Source of the DNA: Vitellaria paradoxa
Lineage: Eukaryota; Streptophyta; Magnoliopsida; Ericales; Sapotaceae
Assembly: GCA_019916065.1 (NCBI GenBank)
Contig: CM034242.1
Location: 8,624,879 to 8,688,878 of the forward strand
Direction of reading: 5' to 3'
DNA: 64,000 bases
Positions within the stretch are counted from its first letter, which is position 1. The number at the start of each line of letters is the position of its first letter. Positions 27,701-33,700 of this stretch are shown piece by piece. Both the position numbers and the translations under genes were made by a program. The notes below the pieces were generated by a model. It searched no databases, was not told the DNA's origin, and saw only the letters and a program-made list of their open reading frames with translations.

Positions 27701-30700
27701 TAGTTTGGCTCCTACTAAAATTTTATCGTATCAATTGTACCCCAAAAAAGGTTTAAAATATTACATTTGGACCCCCGCCGTATCCTTCCCGTATCTTGGC
27801 CGTATCTCAGCCGTATCCTATGCAAAATTTAAAATAAAAAATTAGGATACGCCACGATACGTATCCGGCCGTATCCTAGCCGTATCCGTATCCCCGAAGT
27901 ATCCGATACGAGTGCGGCGCCTAATTCGAAGTATCCGTGCTTCATAGGTGCTATATAGACTATGGTTTCATAAAGTAAATTATAGGTAAAATCTTACGAT
28001 TTTACGATTCGATTTTACGGACCCTCCACCGATTTTATGTAAAATCCCGATTTTAACAACATTGGTCCAAGCCATATGAGTATATCCCTTAGCTACTAAC
28101 TTGCTTTGTACCTCTTTAGTGACCCATTTGCTCGGTATTTCATTGTATAAACCCATTTACATCCTATAAGTTTTTTTCCCACAGATAGATTCACCAGCTC
28201 TCATGTTTTGTTCTTTTCTAAGGTTGTCACATTTGCATTCATAACTTGCTTCCAATTTTAATTAGATAATCTCTCGGATAATGTGGTAGGAATAGAAATG
28301 TTGTTTAGTGTCAAAGAAATAGATTTACTGAAGATTTGACTTCCCCAAATGGGTAGCCACTGTTTTATATCTATACTAATACAAGTTACATATACAATAA
28401 ATACTATACAAGGAATCTAGACTAGGTACATACCCCCTAGAATATTAAATACACTAAGTACATGCACATATATTAAATACACTAAGTACATGCACATACA
28501 TTAACAGCCATATTTTCCCACACTCCCCCTCAAGCTGGTGAATAGATATTCTCCATTCCCAGCTTGGATACAATACTTTCAAACACTGGACCACTTAACC
28601 CTTTGGTTAACACATCAACGAGCTGATCATTTGTAGACACATAGGGTGTGCAGATCAATCCACTCTCCAATTTTTCCTTGATAAAATGTCTGTCAATTTC
28701 GATATGCTTTGTCCGATCATGTTGCACTGGATTGTGGGCTATGCTAATTGCAGACTTATTATCGCAATAAAGCGTCATCGGGCCCTCCAACTTGATCCTC
28801 ATGTCTTCTAGAATGATCTTCAGCCAAAGTAACTCACATACTCCTTGAACCATTGCTCGAAACTCAGCTTCTGCACTAGACCGTGCTACCACATTTTGCT
28901 TTTTACTTCTCCATGTCACAAGGTTCCCACCAAGAAACGTACAATATCTAGTGGTCGATCTTCTATCAATCAATGACTCAGCATAATCAGCATCTGTATA
29001 GGCTTAAAGCATTAAGCCCCCACTCCTCCTAAAGAGAATTCCTCTTCCTGGTGTACTCTTAAGATATTGCAACACTCTGTGTGCTGCTCGAAGATGAATC
29101 TCTTTTGGAGTGTGCATGAATTGACTAATCACATTCACAGCATAAGCTATATCCGGTCGTGTGTGGGACAGATAAATGAGCTTTCCCACCAAGCGTTGAT
29201 ACATCCCTTTGTCCACCATAGCATCTTCCTCTGCTATTCCAAGCTTTAGATTCGGATCTATTGGAGTACTCACCGGTTTGCATGCTGTTTTACCTGTCTC
29301 CTTGAGTAGATCAGTTACATACTTCTGCTGAGAGAGAAAAATACCCTTATCTGAATGTGCCACTTCAATTCCAAGAAAATACTTTAGCTTCCCAAGTGTC
29401 TTAATCTCGAATTCTTTTGCCAAGCACTCACTCAAAAAATGTCTCTCCTCATCATCACTTCCTGTAACAATTATATCATCCACATAAACTAAGAGAACTG
29501 TGACTCCCCCTGAAGACGAGTGTTTGACGAACAGTGTATGATCTCCTTGACTTTGCTTATATCCTAACATCACCATAACCTCGGCAAACCTGCCGAACCA
29601 TGCTCGAGGAGATTGTTTAAGCCCATATAATGCCTTCTTTAACCTACACACTGTATGATCAGTAACTCCTTTTTCATAACCAGGTGGAATTTCCATATAT
29701 ATCTCTTCCTCTAGATCTCCATGCAAGAAAGCATTTTTTATATCAAACTGTTGTAAATCCCATCCAAAGTTAGCTGCCAAAGACAATAGGACTCTCACAG
29801 TATTCATCTTTGCAACTGGGGCAAAAGTCTCTAGATAGTCCACTCCATACATCTGAGTATAACCTTTGGCTGCCAACCTTGCCTTGTATCTCTCCACTGA
29901 ACCATCAGCTCTATACTTCACTGTGTACACCCATTTACATCCCACTGGTTTCTTCCCTGCTGGTAACTCCACAAGCTCCCATGTTTTGTTCTTTTCCAGT
30001 GCCTCCATTTCTACATTCATAGCTTGCTTCCATTTTTCATTAGATAAAGCTTCGGATAGATTGGAAGGAATGACAATGGTTTCTAGGTTATTGAGGAAGG
30101 CTCTGTGTGACGGGGAAAATTGCTTAAAGGACAGGAAGTGTGCAAGGGGATATAAGGGTCTTTTAGTGCACTCTCTCATACATTTTCTCAATGCAATGGG
30201 CAAGTCTGTGTCACTACTACCCTTATGGGTCTCACTCTCTACTTCTGGTTCGGCTTCAATCTGTAATATGGGTTCAGGAATCATTACCTCATCGGACTCT
30301 TGGACTTGCGTAGAGTTGGGGGCAACCATCTTCCTCCTTGCATACATCTTGCCTTTGCCATATCTAACATCCCTGGGAATAGACTCAGTTTCGGGTTGAG
30401 TAGACACGGAAGCTGTTGTTACAGGATTAGACACAAGTTCAGAGGAAACTATGACAGACTCAGATAGTTCAGATTGAAACGGAGCATGATCACTAGTGGA
30501 TGAAGAAGTAGGATGGTTTGAAACTGATGAAGAAGTAGGATGGTTTGAAACTGAAAGATCCAACATTAAGTCAAAATCCAAACCCTCGTCTTCTCTCACT
30601 AACTTCTCCCCCTGAAGATAAGGGTTTGGAAAGTAAGATTCACGTTCATTGAGGGTAACATCCATAGAAACAAAGAATTTTCGGGAAGGTGGATGATAAC

Positions 30701-33700
30701 ACTTGTAACCTTTCTGAGTTGACGAATATCCCACAAATACACACTTTATAGCTCTTGGATCCAATTTCCCTCGGTTGTGACTGTGAACATGTACAAAGGA
30801 CGTACACCCAAACACTCTAGGACCAAGATTATTTGTGGTGTGTAGGGTAGGGTAAAATGTTGACAACACGTCCATTGGACTCTTAAATCCTAGGACTCTA
30901 GAGGGCAATCTGTTTATGAGATGTGTTGCTGTAAGAACAGCTTTCCCCCAAAAAGTTTTAGGAACATGGTTTTCAAATAACAACGCTCGGATTTTTTCAA
31001 GGAGATCACCATTTTTCCTCTCTGCAACTCCATTTTGCTGCGGGGTATTCACACAAGATGACTCATGTATTATCCCTTCCTTTTGAAAAAATGGACTGAG
31101 ACTTTGATTAAAATAGTCCCTTGCATTATCAGACCTAACTCTTTTGATGGTCACTCCAAACTGATTTTTAATCATGGAACAGAAATTTGGGAAAACAATA
31201 CTGACATCAGATTTTTGTTTAAGAAGAAAAATCCAGCAGACTCGAGTGCAATCATCAATAAAGGAAACAAACCATCGTGCCCCAGAGATATTAGCAATAG
31301 TAGATGGACCCCAAACATCACTATGAATTAAATAAAAAGGAATGGAACTTATTTTATTGTGCCCTGGAAATGGTATACGTTTGTGTTTGGCAAGTTCACA
31401 TTTTTCACAATGAAAAGACTCAACATCAAAACTTTTAAACAAAGACGGAAACAAAAGGTTAATGACTTTAAATGATGGATGTCCAAGTCGGCGATGATGG
31501 AGCCAAATTTTCTCTTTATAGGATGTCAAGGACTTGGAAACAAATGACACTGACTGTTTATCCTTGTTGATAGTTGGTTGACTTGTTTCAAGAAAGTAGA
31601 GGCCACCCCGTTCTCTAGCATGTCCAATCGTCTTCCCCGAATCCTTTTCCTGAAATATGCAATCAGTATGATGAAAAATCACATTACATTGTAAGTCATG
31701 AGTAAGTTTTTGGATGGATATCAGATTGGTAGATAGCTTAGGGACATGAAGGACATTCTGCAAGGTTAACAATGGGTTAATTTGGACACTTCCAATTCCT
31801 GCCACAGTGGTCAAAGAACCATCTGCAGTGGCTATTTTTCTACTGCTTGGGCACGGGGAATAGGTGGTAAAGACATTTGGTGAGTGGGTCATATGATCGG
31901 TAGCTCCTGAATCCATGATCCAAGAGGTGGAAAAGGCTGCATTCGAAACATTTAATCCAATGGAAAGCGGAAACTCACCTGAATATGCCAAAGAACAAGT
32001 AGCTGAGGGCTTATCAAGACTGTTGATGAGAGCTCTCACCCTTTCCAGTTCACCTTGGTTGAGACCAGCTGCTTCTGATTTGGGTGGCTCATCACTTTGG
32101 CCAGCTGCTACATTGGCTTGTCCACTTCTGGATTGTCCCCCTCTTTGTCCCCATTCTCGGCTTGGTGGCTTCTCATGAAGCTTCCAACAATTCTCACGAG
32201 TGTCCCGCGGTTTCTTGCAATATGTGCACCATAAATTGTCTCGGTCTTGATTCCTAGAATCTCCTGTCTTCATGTCAAGGGCTAGTTTTCTTTCATTACC
32301 AGCAGACTTCTTTGCAGTAGGTATATTCAGCTTGTTTTTATCACTTGCAACCATTGCTAAATTGATTGAAACTTGTGGCTTCAGCATCAGACTTCGCCTA
32401 CTCTCCTCTCCTCGAACTATGGCTACCACTTCATTGAAGCATGGGACTTCCGATTTCCCAAGAATCTGAACACGCACCTGATCGAATTCCGGATTCAACC
32501 CAACAAGAAAGTCATAGACTCTATCCTGTTCAATAAAGTTCTTCAAAACAGCAGCATCATCGGAACACTTCGTCTTTATTATTCTGTATTGGTCTAACTC
32601 CTGCCACAAAGCACTCAATTGATTAGCGTACTCTGTGACCGTCTTATTCCCTTGCCTTGCTGCCGTTGTTTTAACCTTTACCTCATACACCTGAGCGGCA
32701 TCTTTTGCCTTTGAGTACGTTTGTTGGATCGCGTCCCATATATCTTTGGCAGTGTTTAGAAACATGCACGTGTCACTGATTTCTGGGGTCATAGATCCCC
32801 ATAGCCATGCCATAATCATCGAGTCTTCTTCATCCCACGCTTCAAAGTTCAGATCACTAGGCTTCGGACCCGTACCCGTGAGATGGCTGATTTTCCCCTT
32901 GCCTTTCAAAATGGTCCGGACTAATTGGGACCACTTCAGATAATTCTTCCCATTTAATCTGTATGCAGCCTGGATATTTTGCAGATCTCCAATACCGTGC
33001 GAGATGGTTGTCTCATCTTGTTGACTGGTGGCTGGTTTTGTGACTGGTGAAACATCCGACATCATAGGTGTCGTGAGGAAGTAAAAAATTCAGCAATGAA
33101 GGCTGAAGAAAAGTCAGCAATGAAGGCTGAAAACGGGGCGTTGAAGGTTGAAAAAAATACTCCATTTTGATCTCAGAAAACAGAGTAAAAACAGAGCACA
33201 AAAGAAGGCCAAAGGTTCCAGAAAATAACCTGGCTCTGATACCATGTCAAAGAAATAGATTTACTGAAGATTTGACTTACCTAAATGGGTAGCCACTGTT
33301 TTATATTTATACTAATACAAGTTACATATACAATAAATACTATACAAGGAATCTAGACTAGGTACATACCCCCTAGAATGTTAAATACACTAAGTACATG
33401 CACATATATTAAATACACTAAGTACATGCACATACATTAACAGTCATATTTTCCCACATTTAGATTCACAAGAAAACTTCTATAAGAAGGTGAAAGTTTC
33501 TCAAGTGATACAACATTAGGGAGCGGATACAATGGAGTTTTGGTACATTTCTTGGGTCCTTTCCTAATAACAATAGGAAGATCCTGATCTGGATTGCTAC
33601 AAGAGTTATTTTTTTGACTTAGTTTAGAAAGGAAAATTAGAAATTGTTACCTCATTTCCAAAAGTCAGGTCAAATTCTTGGATTGGTGCAAGTTCAGGGA

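Larger units (their letters stand above)
28309..33458 (-). mobile_element. Copia-C, nearly intact Ty1/copia retrotransposon
   Basis: This 5,150-bp minus-strand element has 214-bp LTRs (28309-28522, 33245-33458) that differ at 5 positions (2.3%), a perfect 5-bp duplication TTTAG (28304-28308, 33459-33463), a PBS and a polypurine tract. One open frame covers nearly all domains, broken by a single stop. It is inserted in Copia-B and antisense to VPS13. It is the youngest LTR element in the window by LTR divergence. Confidence 0.96.
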
